A stretch of 64,000 nucleotides of DNA, from assembly GCA_958295685.1 (NCBI GenBank), contig OY282365.1:1860001-1924000 (forward strand). Direction: 5' to 3'. A program made the position numbers and the translations under genes. The notes beneath the pieces are model-generated. The model ran no database searches and was not told where the DNA came from. It worked only from the letters and a program-made list of their open reading frames with translations. Numbering within the stretch: the first letter of the stretch is position 1; each line of letters opens with the position of its first letter. Below, piece by piece: positions 36,520 through 46,300 of the stretch. Source of the DNA: an uncultured Dehalococcoidia bacterium. Its GTDB lineage: Bacteria; Chloroflexota; Dehalococcoidia; Lucifugimonadales; CATQGZ01.

Positions 36520-39303
36520 ATGGAACAGGCAGCAATAGACCAACTCATCCTCAACAAGCCCTACGACGAACCGGCGGAGTACTGGAGCTACAACAGGGAC
36601 AGGCGGACGTTCTCGCGGGCGAATGGGCGCAGGCCGGCGGGCTACCTCGTGGCCTCCGGCGGCTCCAAGAGCTTCGACGACCCGGGAGTCTTCGTCGAGA
36701 TACCGCTGGTCAACCGCATACGGACGCGGGTAAAGGCGTGGCGCCGGGCCGGGTATCCCGGCGTAACCGCCGTCACCAAGCGCCTGCTGGACTATTGGAC
36801 CGACCCGGAGGAGTTCGAAGACCGCCGATTCTTCTTCTGTCAGCTTGAAGCCGCCGAGACACTGATATGGCTGACCGAAGCCCCCGACAGCGAGAGGGTC
36901 GGCATAAACATCCCCGGCGACGGCGGCCAGTTCCGGCGCCTGTGCTCCAAGATGGCCACCGGGTCGGGCAAGACCGTCGTCATGGCCATGGTCATCGCCT
37001 GGCACGTCCTCAACAAGGCCGCCTACCCCCAGGACGCCCGCTTCACTAAGAACGTGCTCGTGGTCGCCCCCGGCCTCACCATCAAGAACCGCCTCGCCGT
37101 CCTGAAACCCTCCGATCCTGAGAACTACTACGAGGCCTTCCGCGTGGTCCCCTCGCCGCTGCTGGACAGGCTCCGACAGGGCAAGGTCATAGTCCGCAAC
37201 CGGCACGCCCTCAACTGGGAGACGGACGAACAGATCGCCAAGAAGCGGAGCGTGGACAAGCGCGGCGCCAAGAGCGACGAGGCATACGTCCGCGGCGTGC
37301 TGGGCGACGTGGCCGCCGCCCGCGGCCTCCTGGTGATCAACGACGAGGCCCACCACGCCTGGCGGGTGCCCGCCGAGTCCAAGGTGAGGGGCGTCGCCAA
37401 GGCCGACGTCGAGGAAGCCACCAGATGGCTCGGCGGCCTGGACAGAATCCACCGCGCCCGCGGCATCCTCTCGTGCTTCGACTTCTCGGCAACTCCCTTC
37501 GCTCCCTCCGGCAAGAAAAGCTCGGAGGAGGCGCTGTTCGGCTGGATAGTCAGCGACTTCGGACTCAACGACGCCATAGAGTCCGGTCTGGTCAAGACGC
37601 CCAGGGTCGTGATCCGAGACGACGCGCTCCCCGACGCCGGAACCTACAAGTCCCGCCTGTACCACGTCTACAACGACCCGGAAGTGAAGGACGACCTCAA
37701 CCGCAGGGCTCAGCCCGACGAGCCGCTGCCCGACCTGGTGACCAACGCCTACTATCTGCTGGGCTGCGACTGGAGAGAGACCGCCCGGAACTGGGAGGCC
37801 GCCGGTCTCCAAACGCCGCCGGTGATGATCACCGTCGCCAACCGCACCGAAACCGCGGCCCGCGTCAAGAGCGCGTTCGACCGCAAGAGGATCCTCATAG
37901 ACGAACTCTGCGATAACACGCGCACCCTGCACATAGACTCCCGCGAACTGAAGCGCGCCGAGGAGTCCGAGGAGCCGATCGCCGAACTGGATGGAGCGCC
38001 CGCTCCCACACTCACCGCCGACCGGAAGGCCGAGCTGCTCAGAAGGATGGTCGATACCGTGGGACGACCCGGACAGCCCGGCGGGCCCATACGGAACGTC
38101 ATCTCCGTGGGGATGCTGTCCGAGGGCTGGGACGCCAAGACAGTCACACACGTCATGGGGCTGAGAGCGTTCAGCAGCCAGCTGCTCTGTGAGCAGGTGG
38201 TCGGGCGCGGGCTCCGCCGAGCCTCATACGACGTCAACCGCGAGACCGGCATGTTCGAACCCGAATACGTCAACATATTCGGCGTGCCGTTCACCTTCCT
38301 GCCCCACGAGTCGGCCGACGGCGTGGCCCCCAAACCGCCGATGCCAAAGACACTGATCGAGCCGGTTCCCGAGAAGGCCGAGTTCGAAATCACCTGGCCG
38401 AACATAGTCAGGATCGAGAGCGTCTACCGGCCCCGCCTGTCTCTTGACTGGAACGCCGTCGAGCGTCTGGAACTCAAGGCCAACGAGACGGCGCAGGTCG
38501 CCGAGCTCGCTCCCATAGTGGACGGCAAGCCCGACGTCTCCAAAGTCAGAAGCATCGACCTGGACGCGCTGGCCCGGGAGTACCGAACGCAGAAGATCGT
38601 CTTCGAGACGGCCCGGGACGTCTACGACCGGATGCAGGCGTCCTGGTCGGGAAGCAGAGAATCACTCCTCGCCCAGCTGGTCGGACTGGTGGAGCAGTTC
38701 CTCCTCTCCGACAGGCTGCTCGTCACACCCCGGACGCTCCATCGGGATGACACCGCCCGGCGGCTCATCGTCACCCTCAACATGACGAAAGTGGTGCAGC
38801 ACGTCTGGGACGCCGTGAGCGTCGGGAACACTGACCGGCTCGAGCCGGTGTTCGACAGGGACCACCCCATACGCTCCACCACCGACGCGGCGGCCTGGCA
38901 CACCGGCAGGCCGTGCCATCCCACCAAGCGCAGCCACGTAAACATGTGTGTCTACGACAGCGCGTGGGAGGCCTCGGAAGCCTTCGAACTGGACCGCAGC
39001 CCCGCAGTCGATGCCTGGGCCAAGAACGACCACCTGGGTTTCGAGGTGCTCTACGTCTACCGAGGCGTGATACGCAAGTATCGCCCGGACTTCCTCATCC
39101 GTCTGAACTCAGGCAACCACCTGGTCCTGGAGGTCAAGGGACAACCCGACGGGCAGAGCCTCGCCAAACGCCGCGCCCTGAAGCAGTGGACCGAGGCCGT
39201 CAACCAGCACGCCGGCTTCGGCCGATGGTCCTCCGACGTCTCCACCGACCCCGCGGACGTCCAGGACATCCTCGCCAAACACGCCCGCCTCCACCCCGCA
39301 TGA
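36520..39303 (+). CDS. Type III-like restriction subunit (Res): SF2 helicase with C-terminal PD-(D/E)XK nuclease
   Basis: 927 aa. Walker A MATGSGKTVVM (about 146-152), DEAH box INDEAHHAW (about 274), motif III FDFSATPFAPSG, motif VI EQVVGRGLRRAS. C-terminal nuclease KYRPDFLIRLNSG...LVLEVKG (D about 857, E-V-K about 871-873). Type III Res proteins translocate or slide using ATP and cleave between unmethylated inverted sites together with Mod. Length matches the family. Last gene of the Mod-PIN-Res set; pyrE starts 72 bp later. Confidence 0.93.
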   Translation: MEQAAIDQLILNKPYDEPAEYWSYNRDRRTFSRANGRRPAGYLVASGGSKSFDDPGVFVEIPLVNRIRTRVKAWRRAGYPGVTAVTKRLLDYWTDPEEFEDRRFFFCQLEAAETLIWLTEAPDSERVGINIPGDGGQFRRLCSKMATGSGKTVVMAMVIAWHVLNKAAYPQDARFTKNVLVVAPGLTIKNRLAVLKPSDPENYYEAFRVVPSPLLDRLRQGKVIVRNRHALNWETDEQIAKKRSVDKRGAKSDEAYVRGVLGDVAAARGLLVINDEAHHAWRVPAESKVRGVAKADVEEATRWLGGLDRIHRARGILSCFDFSATPFAPSGKKSSEEALFGWIVSDFGLNDAIESGLVKTPRVVIRDDALPDAGTYKSRLYHVYNDPEVKDDLNRRAQPDEPLPDLVTNAYYLLGCDWRETARNWEAAGLQTPPVMITVANRTETAARVKSAFDRKRILIDELCDNTRTLHIDSRELKRAEESEEPIAELDGAPAPTLTADRKAELLRRMVDTVGRPGQPGGPIRNVISVGMLSEGWDAKTVTHVMGLRAFSSQLLCEQVVGRGLRRASYDVNRETGMFEPEYVNIFGVPFTFLPHESADGVAPKPPMPKTLIEPVPEKAEFEITWPNIVRIESVYRPRLSLDWNAVERLELKANETAQVAELAPIVDGKPDVSKVRSIDLDALAREYRTQKIVFETARDVYDRMQASWSGSRESLLAQLVGLVEQFLLSDRLLVTPRTLHRDDTARRLIVTLNMTKVVQHVWDAVSVGNTDRLEPVFDRDHPIRSTTDAAAWHTGRPCHPTKRSHVNMCVYDSAWEASEAFELDRSPAVDAWAKNDHLGFEVLYVYRGVIRKYRPDFLIRLNSGNHLVLEVKGQPDGQSLAKRRALKQWTEAVNQHAGFGRWSSDVSTDPADVQDILAKHARLHPA

Positions 39304-39374
39304 CCACCCCATCCCCCGGCGAAACCGGTACAATGGAACTCACCCTGCCGACACCGACTGAGGAGACCCCCCGC

Positions 39375-39980
39375 GTGACTTCCGGTGAAATGAGACAACG
39401 GATCCCCCGCCCGTCGCCGGACGCTATCCTCAGGGTGGCCGAGAGAGTGGGAGCGCTGCGGTTCGGCGACTTCACTCTGTCCTCGGGTGCCAGGAGCTCC
39501 TACTACTTCGATGGAAGGCTGCTGACCCTCGACCCCGAGGGCGCGCTGCTGGTCGCCGGAGCGCTCATGCCCCTGCTGCTGGACTGCCGCGCCCAGGCAG
39601 TGGCCGGCCCGACCCTCGGAGCGGACCCCATGGTCGCCGCCGTCGCCGTGACCAGCCAACTGAGAGGAACCCCCATACCCGGACTCATAGTCCGAATGGA
39701 GGCCAAGGAGCACGGCATGGCGCGCCTGATCGAAGGCCCCCTGACCGAGGGAACCAGGATCGCAGTCGTCGACGACGCCTGCACCAGCGGCGCCAGCCTC
39801 ATGCACGCGGTCCGAGCCGTCGAGGACAGAGGCTGCGAGGTGGTGAAGGTACTGTGCATCCTCGACAGGCTCGAAGGCGGCAGCGCCGAAATCAGACGCA
39901 GAGGCTACGACTTCGCCTCCCTGCTTCAGCACGACGGCTCCGGCGGTGTCGTCGCATCCCCCAGCGGCGGCCGACCGTGA
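39375..39980 (+). CDS. pyrE: Orotate phosphoribosyltransferase
   Basis: 201 aa from GTG 39375, preferred over upstream ATGs at 39300 and 39333 because GAGGAG lies 9 nt before it and the length fits. FGDFTLSSGARSSYYFDGR is the PyrE signature; the PRPP loop is IAVVDDACTSGASLMHAV. Makes OMP from orotate and PRPP. The stop overlaps the next gene (GTGA). Confidence 0.94.
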   Translation: MTSGEMRQRIPRPSPDAILRVAERVGALRFGDFTLSSGARSSYYFDGRLLTLDPEGALLVAGALMPLLLDCRAQAVAGPTLGADPMVAAVAVTSQLRGTPIPGLIVRMEAKEHGMARLIEGPLTEGTRIAVVDDACTSGASLMHAVRAVEDRGCEVVKVLCILDRLEGGSAEIRRRGYDFASLLQHDGSGGVVASPSGGRP

Positions 39981-40630
39981 GGCTGATATTCGTCAGGCAC
40001 GCCGAGTCCGTCGGCAACTTCGAAGGCCGCCTCCAGGGCCAGGCCGACTTCCCCCTCTCGGACCGCGGCCGCGGCCAAGCCCGCAGCCTAGCCGACCGCT
40101 TCGACCTCGAGGGCCTAAAGCCGACCCGCGTATACTCCAGCCCGCTCTCACGCGCCGCCGAGACCGCCCGCATCGTGTCCCGGAAGTGGCCCCTCGAGGT
40201 GTCGTACTCCGACGACCTCCAGGAGACCGGCGTCGGGGTGTTCGCCGGCCTGACCTGGAAGGAAGCCGAGGCCGCCCACCCGGAGGCCGCCCGGCTGGTC
40301 GACGAGTTCGAGGACTGGGGAGTGGTGGACGGCGCCGAGACGCTCGCGGATATCCGCCGCCGAGCGGAAAGGGCCGCCGGATGGCTGATCGACCACCACC
40401 GCCAAGACGACGTGGTCGTCGTCTTCTCCCACGGCGCCATAATCCGCTGGATAATCGCCGCCGTTATGGGCACGGACTTCATCTGGTCCGGCCCGCCTCT
40501 GAGGAACACCACGCTCTTCGACTTCACACTCGACAACGCCGGATGGCGCCGCAGGGACGGCCTGCACCGCACTAAACTCTGGCAGATCAACCGCTTCGCC
40601 GACGCCTCGCACCTCGACGGCGCAGGCTGA
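39977..40630 (+). CDS. Histidine phosphatase family (phosphoglycerate mutase-like)
   Basis: 217 aa from GTG 39977. RHAESVGNFEGRLQGQADFPLSDRGRGQA carries the phosphate-accepting His8; the second His is in FSHGAIIRW. The E in LQETGVGVFAGLTWKE fits the catalytic acid region. Substrate unknown: CobC-like, GpmB-like and broad-specificity phosphatases share these motifs. Overlaps the pyrE stop by 4 bp, so co-translated with it. Confidence 0.9.
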   Translation: MRLIFVRHAESVGNFEGRLQGQADFPLSDRGRGQARSLADRFDLEGLKPTRVYSSPLSRAAETARIVSRKWPLEVSYSDDLQETGVGVFAGLTWKEAEAAHPEAARLVDEFEDWGVVDGAETLADIRRRAERAAGWLIDHHRQDDVVVVFSHGAIIRWIIAAVMGTDFIWSGPPLRNTTLFDFTLDNAGWRRRDGLHRTKLWQINRFADASHLDGAG

Positions 40631-40638
40631 CCCCCAGC

Positions 40639-40863
40639 CTCAACCCCGCGCGCCGTCCGCGCACACGGAGCACGGCTTGAGAAGCGACGGCAACGGCCGG
40701 CCGGCTCAACCCCGCGCGGCGTTCGCGCACACGGAGCACGGCTTGAGAAGCGACGGCAACGGCCGGTCGGCTCAACCCCGCGCGGCGTCCGCGCACACGG
40801 AGCACGGCTTGAGAAGCGACGGCAACGGCCGGCCGGCTCAACCCCGCGCGGCGTTCGCGCACA
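40639..40863. repeat. 66-bp minisatellite at the 3' end of the aminotransferase
   Basis: Copies start at 40639, 40705, 40771 and 40837 (the last partial), exactly 66 bp apart and over 95% alike by eye. The partial copy covers the last codons of the aminotransferase, so the array looks like repeated duplication of its 3' end. 66 bp is 22 codons, but the native frame stops at 40838. Confidence 0.95.
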
Positions 40864-42190
40864 CCCTCAGGATGCTGTCCCTGAGCGTGGACACGATGAA
40901 CTCCACGTGCTCGTCCTCTATCACGTACGGCGGCACGAGCTCGATGTGGTCCCCGGCAACCCCGTCCACCAGACCGGTGACCCCCGCCAGGACCAGCAGC
41001 CCGTTCCTCAGCGCGTCCGCCTCCACCCGGTGCCCCACGTCCCACTCCACCGGGAACGGCTCCCTCGTCTCCTTGTCCGCCACCAGCTCCACCCCGGCGA
41101 AGAGACCCATCCCCCTGACGTCTCCGACGTATGGAATGTCCAGCAGGGCCTCCTCCAGCGCCGCAATGAGCCGGTCGCCCATCTCCCCAGCCCGCCTGAC
41201 CAGGCCATGCTCCTCGATGTAGTCCAGCACCGCCGCGCCCGCGGCGCAGCTGAGCGGATTCCCCCCGTAGGTCGTGCTGTGAGAGACGCGGCCCGACCCG
41301 TCCGCTATCGCCATCCAGACCTTCTCCCCCAGAATCAGCGCCCCCAGCGGCGAATAACCCCCGGCGAGACCCTTCGACGAGGTGATGATGTCGGGAGTGA
41401 CCCCCCAGTGCTCGATCGCCCACCTCTTCCCGGTCCGCCCCACCCCGCTCATCACCTCGTCCGCGATGAACAGGATGTCGTACTCGTCGCAGATGTCACG
41501 CACGATCCCGTAGTACTCGTCCGGCGGCACCACGGCCGACATAGACGTCCCGATCACCGGCTCCGCGATGAACGCCGCGATGTTCTCCGCCCCCTCCTGC
41601 CTGACCACCCGCCGCAACTCGCCGGCGCACGTCAGCCCGCAGCTCGGGTAGGTCTGATCCCACGGACAGCGGTAGCAGTACGGAGGCGGAATGTGCGGGA
41701 AGTCGAGCAGGATCGGACTGTTCACAGACCTCCACGGAGTGCGGCCGCTCATCGAGAGCGTCGCCGCCGTGTTGCCGTGGTAGCTCTGCCATCTCCCAAT
41801 CACCTTCCGCTTGGTTGGGTTCCCGCGCTCACGGTGATACTGATAGGCCAGCTTGAGCGCCCCCTCGTTGGCCTCCGCCCCGCCGGAGCAGAAGAGCGTC
41901 CTGGTGTGCCCCATACCGGGAGGCGCCCACTCCTGAAGCCTCCGCGCGAGACGCCGCCTCGGCTCGTTGTCCACGATCCCGCCATACGTGTAGGCGATGC
42001 CGGCAGCCTGCTCATTCATGGCGTCGATGACCTCCCGGACGCCGTGGCCGATGTTCACCACGCACACACCGCCGACCGCATCCAGGTATCGGTTCCCGGC
42101 GTCGTCGTAGACGTAGACCCCGTCACCCCTCGTTATCGTGACGTAGTCGCTGTCGAAGCTGCCGTAGAGTACGTGGCTGTCCCTGTCCAT
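40838..42190 (-). CDS. Class III pyridoxal-phosphate aminotransferase
   Basis: 450 aa. The PLP lysine is in IITSSKGLAGGYSPLGAL, with the conserved Asp in ILFIADEVMSGVGRTG. N-terminal GVYVYDDAGNRYLDAVGGVCVVNIGHG and SGGAEANEGALKLA are typical of omega-amino acid:pyruvate/glyoxylate aminotransferases. The amino donor cannot be named. RBS GGAGGGAG before the ATG. It converges with the pyrE-phosphatase pair across a 66-bp minisatellite. Confidence 0.92.
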   Translation of the reverse strand: MDRDSHVLYGSFDSDYVTITRGDGVYVYDDAGNRYLDAVGGVCVVNIGHGVREVIDAMNEQAAGIAYTYGGIVDNEPRRRLARRLQEWAPPGMGHTRTLFCSGGAEANEGALKLAYQYHRERGNPTKRKVIGRWQSYHGNTAATLSMSGRTPWRSVNSPILLDFPHIPPPYCYRCPWDQTYPSCGLTCAGELRRVVRQEGAENIAAFIAEPVIGTSMSAVVPPDEYYGIVRDICDEYDILFIADEVMSGVGRTGKRWAIEHWGVTPDIITSSKGLAGGYSPLGALILGEKVWMAIADGSGRVSHSTTYGGNPLSCAAGAAVLDYIEEHGLVRRAGEMGDRLIAALEEALLDIPYVGDVRGMGLFAGVELVADKETREPFPVEWDVGHRVEADALRNGLLVLAGVTGLVDGVAGDHIELVPPYVIEDEHVEFIVSTLRDSILRVCANAARG

Positions 42191-42339
42191 CGCTCCCTCC
42201 TTCCCGCCTCATGAGACCCTCGAACAACCGGGCGGAGTGTGCTCTCTGCCCATGCCTGCCCCAACCATCCCTTTTTCTACCCTAACACAAGTGGTTACGC
42301 CCGACCCAAATCCCACCGACCACCGACCACCGATTCGGC

Positions 42340-42368
42340 TTGACGTCCAGGCACCAATGTTCTATGAT
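42340..42368 (+). promoter_or_regulatory. Sigma70-like promoter of the YvrJ-like gene
   Basis: TTGACG (42340-42345), 17-bp spacer, TATGAT (42363-42368), about 105 bp before the ATG. Confidence 0.6.
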
Positions 42369-42473
42369 ACCGACGTGAGGGACGGACCCCGCGCAGGGCT
42401 TCGTCCTCTTCTTTTCCCTGGCAAGGTCGATCAGAGGCGGGCCGTGACGAAACCCACGGGGATGAGACAGACC

Positions 42474-42683
42474 ATGGATATAGACTTCACGCCTTTTCTG
42501 AACGCGGGGATACCGGGCATTATGCTGCTCTGGTTCATGTTCCGCTTGGAGCGGCTGCTGAACCGTTTCGACAGGACTGTTCAGCTCGTGGCGCGCGCGG
42601 TGATAAGGCTGCTGGAGAGGGAGCATTCCAACATGGCCTCCACGCTGAGCAAGTCCATATCGCATACGGACCGCGAGGATTGA
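42474..42683 (+). CDS. YvrJ-like small membrane protein
   Basis: 69 aa, MDIDFTPFLNAGIPGIMLLW then FMFRLERLLNRFDRTVQLV. A single N-terminal hydrophobic segment followed by an amphipathic helix with RLExLLxxFDxTVQ resembles YvrJ-family micro-proteins, often linked to phage holin-like or unknown membrane roles. I chose ATG 42474 with GGGGAT upstream. Monocistronic between its own promoter and a strong terminator. Confidence 0.7.
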   Translation: MDIDFTPFLNAGIPGIMLLWFMFRLERLLNRFDRTVQLVARAVIRLLEREHSNMASTLSKSISHTDRED

Positions 42684-42746
42684 GAGGCCAACGGCGAATC
42701 GTGGGTTGGGCAGCCGCCAGCCGCCGCGGACTTTGCGGGCACGGAA

Positions 42747-42782
42747 AGAGGCTCCCGCTTGCAGGCCGGGAGCCTCTTTGGA
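42747..42782. terminator. Strong bidirectional hairpin terminator
   Basis: Perfect 11-bp stem AGAGGCTCCCG/CGGGAGCCTCT with a 9-nt loop. TTT follows on the plus strand (end of the YvrJ-like gene) and TT on the minus strand (end of the short minus-strand unit). Confidence 0.8.
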
Positions 42783-42933
42783 TTCATCTCCGCCTCGCTT
42801 GTTGTCTATCGGCCTTCAGGCCGTTAGTAGGCGTGCACGTTATGGCAGCCGCCCTGTGAGACTTCGCCGAGGCGTTGGCGCTCTTGACGGGCCGGCCCAC
42901 CCCATTTCCGGGAGCCCTCGGGCCCGCCAAGCG

Positions 42934-42978
42934 CTACTGAGGGAATTTCCACAGATTCATCAGCACGTGTACTCGCAT
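42934..42978 (-). CDS. Possible 14-residue micro-protein or leader peptide
   Basis: MRVHVLMNLWKFPQ. The ATG is preceded by GAGGAAAGGGGG at a 7-nt distance, a far stronger Shine-Dalgarno sequence than most genes here. A promoter lies about 60 nt upstream of the ATG and the transcript would end at the terminator at 42747, about 290 nt in all. No gene follows on the minus strand before the terminator, so it is not an ordinary attenuator. It could be a dual-function small RNA. No homologue recognised. Confidence 0.35.
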   Translation of the reverse strand: MRVHVLMNLWKFPQ

Positions 42979-43042
42979 CGTGCCGCCCCCTTTCCTCGGC
43001 GCTTCAGGCCGACGGCCCTGCGAACCGGCGGCCCTTGACCCA

Positions 43043-43072
43043 AAGCTAGCACAGGGCCGCAGAGTCGGTCAA
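43043..43072 (-). promoter_or_regulatory. Promoter of the short minus-strand unit
   Basis: TTGACC (43072-43067), 18-bp spacer, extended -10 TGC-TAGCTT (43048-43043). Confidence 0.5.
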
Positions 43073-43185
43073 GCGCCCTGCGCCAGCGCATCCTGACATA
43101 TTACCCCCTGCCATGAGAGGGGACGCCCGGGATTGCGGCAGTTGTGGTATGAGGGCTCATGGCATCTCTGAACGAGCACACGGAT

Positions 43186-43215
43186 TTGACCCTGCGGTCG
43201 ACGCGGGGATAAAAT
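43186..43215 (+). promoter_or_regulatory. Promoter of tRNA-Lys
   Basis: TTGACC (43186-43191), 18-bp spacer, TAAAAT (43210-43215), about 44 bp before the tRNA. Confidence 0.65.
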
Positions 43216-43258
43216 GGCGACCGTGAATGGTTGTAGTGCGCCAATCCCCACGCCATGC

Positions 43259-43332
<74 letters not shown>

Positions 43333-43397
43333 CGCGAGCGAGCGTAGGACCATCCACACAGACGCATGATCGGAGGTTATCACCTCGGTTCGCGAAG

Positions 43398-46300
43398 TTG
43401 GCCCGACCCCTTCCTAGGCGCTTGGACGCCTCGTCAGGGAAACCGTATCCAGGATTCGTCGTCCTGTCGGCCATGCTTGTTGCGTCGATTGTTCTGCTGG
43501 CCTCACCGGCGGCGTCTGCCACTGTTACCGCGCAGTCGGAGCAAAGCGCCACACCCGCCCGGCCTACAGGCATCGCCGACGATACCGACTCTGGCGATGA
43601 CGACCTCATCACCAAGCACACCTCTGTCGATATTACCGGGGCCGCCGCAAGCGGCGCGACGGTCAGGCTGACCGCATCCGCGACGCGGGACAGCACGGTC
43701 TACACTGCAACAACCACCGTTCGCGACATCAGCGGCGGCAGCTATACGGCCACCCTTGACCTGTCCACGTCCACCACCGGAGAAGGCGCCTCCATTCCTC
43801 ACAGTGGTATAGACGGTTCGTGGAGCATAACCGCCAGACAGACGGAGACGGGGAAGAGTGAGTCCGGGCCCTCACAACCGCTCAACATCATCATCGATAC
43901 CTTGGATCCGACATTCGCTCTGTGGGTCGGCTATCCCGACAGTCAAGACTCCGGCAATGCCAGCAGAGAGGGAGCGGTCAGTTCGAGCGTTACGGGGCTG
44001 GCCTCTCACAACGGCATCCTGTACGTGGTCGACGACAGCGCCAAGTCTCTAAAGACCCTCGATCTCGACACCGACACAACAGAATCCGTAGGTTCGTTTC
44101 GCACGGTAGAGCAAGCGCCAACCGGACTGGCATCCCACGACGGCGTCCTGTACATGATCGGCGGCGACCACGACGCTCTGTATACGCTCGACATTGCCAC
44201 CGGGGCGGCGACTCGTGTCGGCTCGTTTGGCGCTACGGAGAATACGCCGACGGGTCTGGCATCCCACGGCGGACTCCTGTACATGGTCGGCTCAGGCAAC
44301 TCCGCGCTGTACACGATCGACCCCACCACCGGAGCAGCGACACGGGTCGGCTCGCTTGGGACAGAGCAGACGCCGACAGGTCTGGCGTCCCACGGCGGAC
44401 TCCTGTACATGGTCGGCTCAGGCAACTCCGCGCTGTACACGATCGACCCCACCACCGGAGCAGCAACACGGGTCAACAGCAACGCAGAGCAATTCAACGT
44501 ATCCGAGGGAGCGCCGAGCGGGCTCACGTCCCACGACGGCAAGCTCTACATGGCCGGCGCCAATAACTCTGCTCTCTACGCGGTTTCAACAGGTGGGGTG
44601 ATACCGAAGCCCATCAACGGCGCCATCTACCTCAAGAGCGCCGTCTTCGTGCGCGTGACCGGCGTGAACGATCCTGGCCAGGCAAGCGCGACGCGAACCA
44701 TATTCGGCGACACCAACACTCGGTCGGGCGAGGCCAGCTTCTTCACTTTCGAGAACTACAGCCACGAAGGGGATGACGGCGCGGGCGTCGTTTCGGTTAC
44801 CGTTACCGACGCAGCGGGCAACAGCGCCTCCAGCACACAGAACATAGTCATCGACACATCCAGGCCCACACTGGCAATCGATGACGTGCCGGCCGTCACC
44901 AACGGGGCATTCACAGCGACCTTCACGTTCGGCGAGAGCGTGACCGGGTTCGACCTAGACGACATCGCATTAGAGAATGGGACGGCATCCGACTTCAATG
45001 CCGCCAACGCCCCGAACTACACTGCCCTCATCACGCCGCTTGCCGAGGGTGAAGTCAGGATAACGGTGGCAGCGAGAGAGTTTACAGACAGGGCGGGTAA
45101 CACCGGACCCAGGCGGCAAGTGTCCCGAACGACCCGCTACGACCCAAGCCACACTCCGACTGCGGTGACTGTATCGTTCGCTCAGGCGACGTACCAGGCG
45201 TCGGAGGACGTCATGGGCGGGACGCTGTCGGTGTCGGTGATTCTGAGTCAGACGCCGGGGCGAAGAGTGGTGGCGCCGATTGCAGTCCAGACGGACAGCA
45301 CTGCGACAGGCGGGTCCGACTATACTTTGCCGAATCCGTCGTCGGTGACCTTCGCGGCAGCAGCGGCGGATGGAGGGCTGAGCCAGGCATACGTTGTCAC
45401 TCTCGTGGACGACAGCGCCTCTGAGTCGGACGAGACGCTCGTGCTCGGCTTCGGCAATCTCCCGAGCGGCGTGACGGCCGGGACGCAGGCGACCACAACC
45501 ATAGAGATCGTTGACGACGATACGGCCACGCTGTCGTTCTCCATTGACCCAACCACTGTTTCCGAGAGCGCCAACAGCACGACGACAGTTACCGCAGCGC
45601 TCACCGGCGCCACTCTGTTGGAAGGCCTGACCCTTCCGCTCACCTTCACAGGCTCCGCCACTCGGGGCACCGACTACACGGTGAGCAGCGCTTCCATCAC
45701 CATAGCCGCCGGCGAGTCTTCCGGCACGGCCCAGTTGACGGTGACGGACGATCGAATCGACGAAAACGACGAGACTGCAACGGTTGGCACCTCCCACGCC
45801 GACTACTCGTCAGCCCAGACTGCGACGCTCACCATTCAGGATGACGACACTCGGGGGATAGTCGTCTCCCCAGCGTCTGACCGGAACGTGCCTGAGGGGG
45901 GCACATACGAATACATGGTGAGACTTGGCTCGCAGCCGACGGGCAGAGTGACTGTCACGGCGGCGAGTAACAACACGGACGTAACGCTGACCTCGGCCGG
46001 CGACGCTACACAGGGATCAAGTGTCCAACTGACCTTCATGACAACGAACTGGGACGCTAATCAAACGGTAACAATGACGGCGGCTGTGGACGCCGACGGG
46101 GATAACGAGAGCATGACCGTCAGCCACACCGCTGCCGGCAGCGACTACCAGGGCCTTGCGCGGCTCGATGAGGCCTTCACGGTGAACGACAACAACGTCG
46201 CTCCGAAGTTTAGCGAGACTGGGTATACCTTCACCCTCGCCGAGAACGAGAACGGAGCCACGACCAGCATCACCGTAGGCACTCCGATCAGCGCCACCGA

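Larger units (their letters stand above)
42684..43258. other. Intergenic region with terminator, short minus-strand transcription unit and tRNA promoter
   Basis: 575 bp without a conventional gene. It holds the bidirectional terminator (42747-42782), a micro-ORF with promoter on the minus strand (42934-43072) and the tRNA-Lys promoter (43186-43215). Confidence 0.6.

Noticed and set aside
40587..41423. Long minus-strand frame through the minisatellite
   Set aside because: The other frame encodes a complete class III aminotransferase with the PLP lysine; this one is low complexity.
42745..43036. Short minus-strand unit as tmRNA or RNase P RNA
   Set aside because: No tRNA-like ends or tag sequence, and no conserved RNase P core beyond a chance GAGGAAAG that is better explained as a Shine-Dalgarno sequence.
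43371..43384. GAGGT-TATC-ACCTC hairpin after tRNA-Lys as terminator or RBS switch
   Set aside because: Only five pairs, no T-run, and the nearest start codon in frame is 20 nt or more from the GGAGG it contains.
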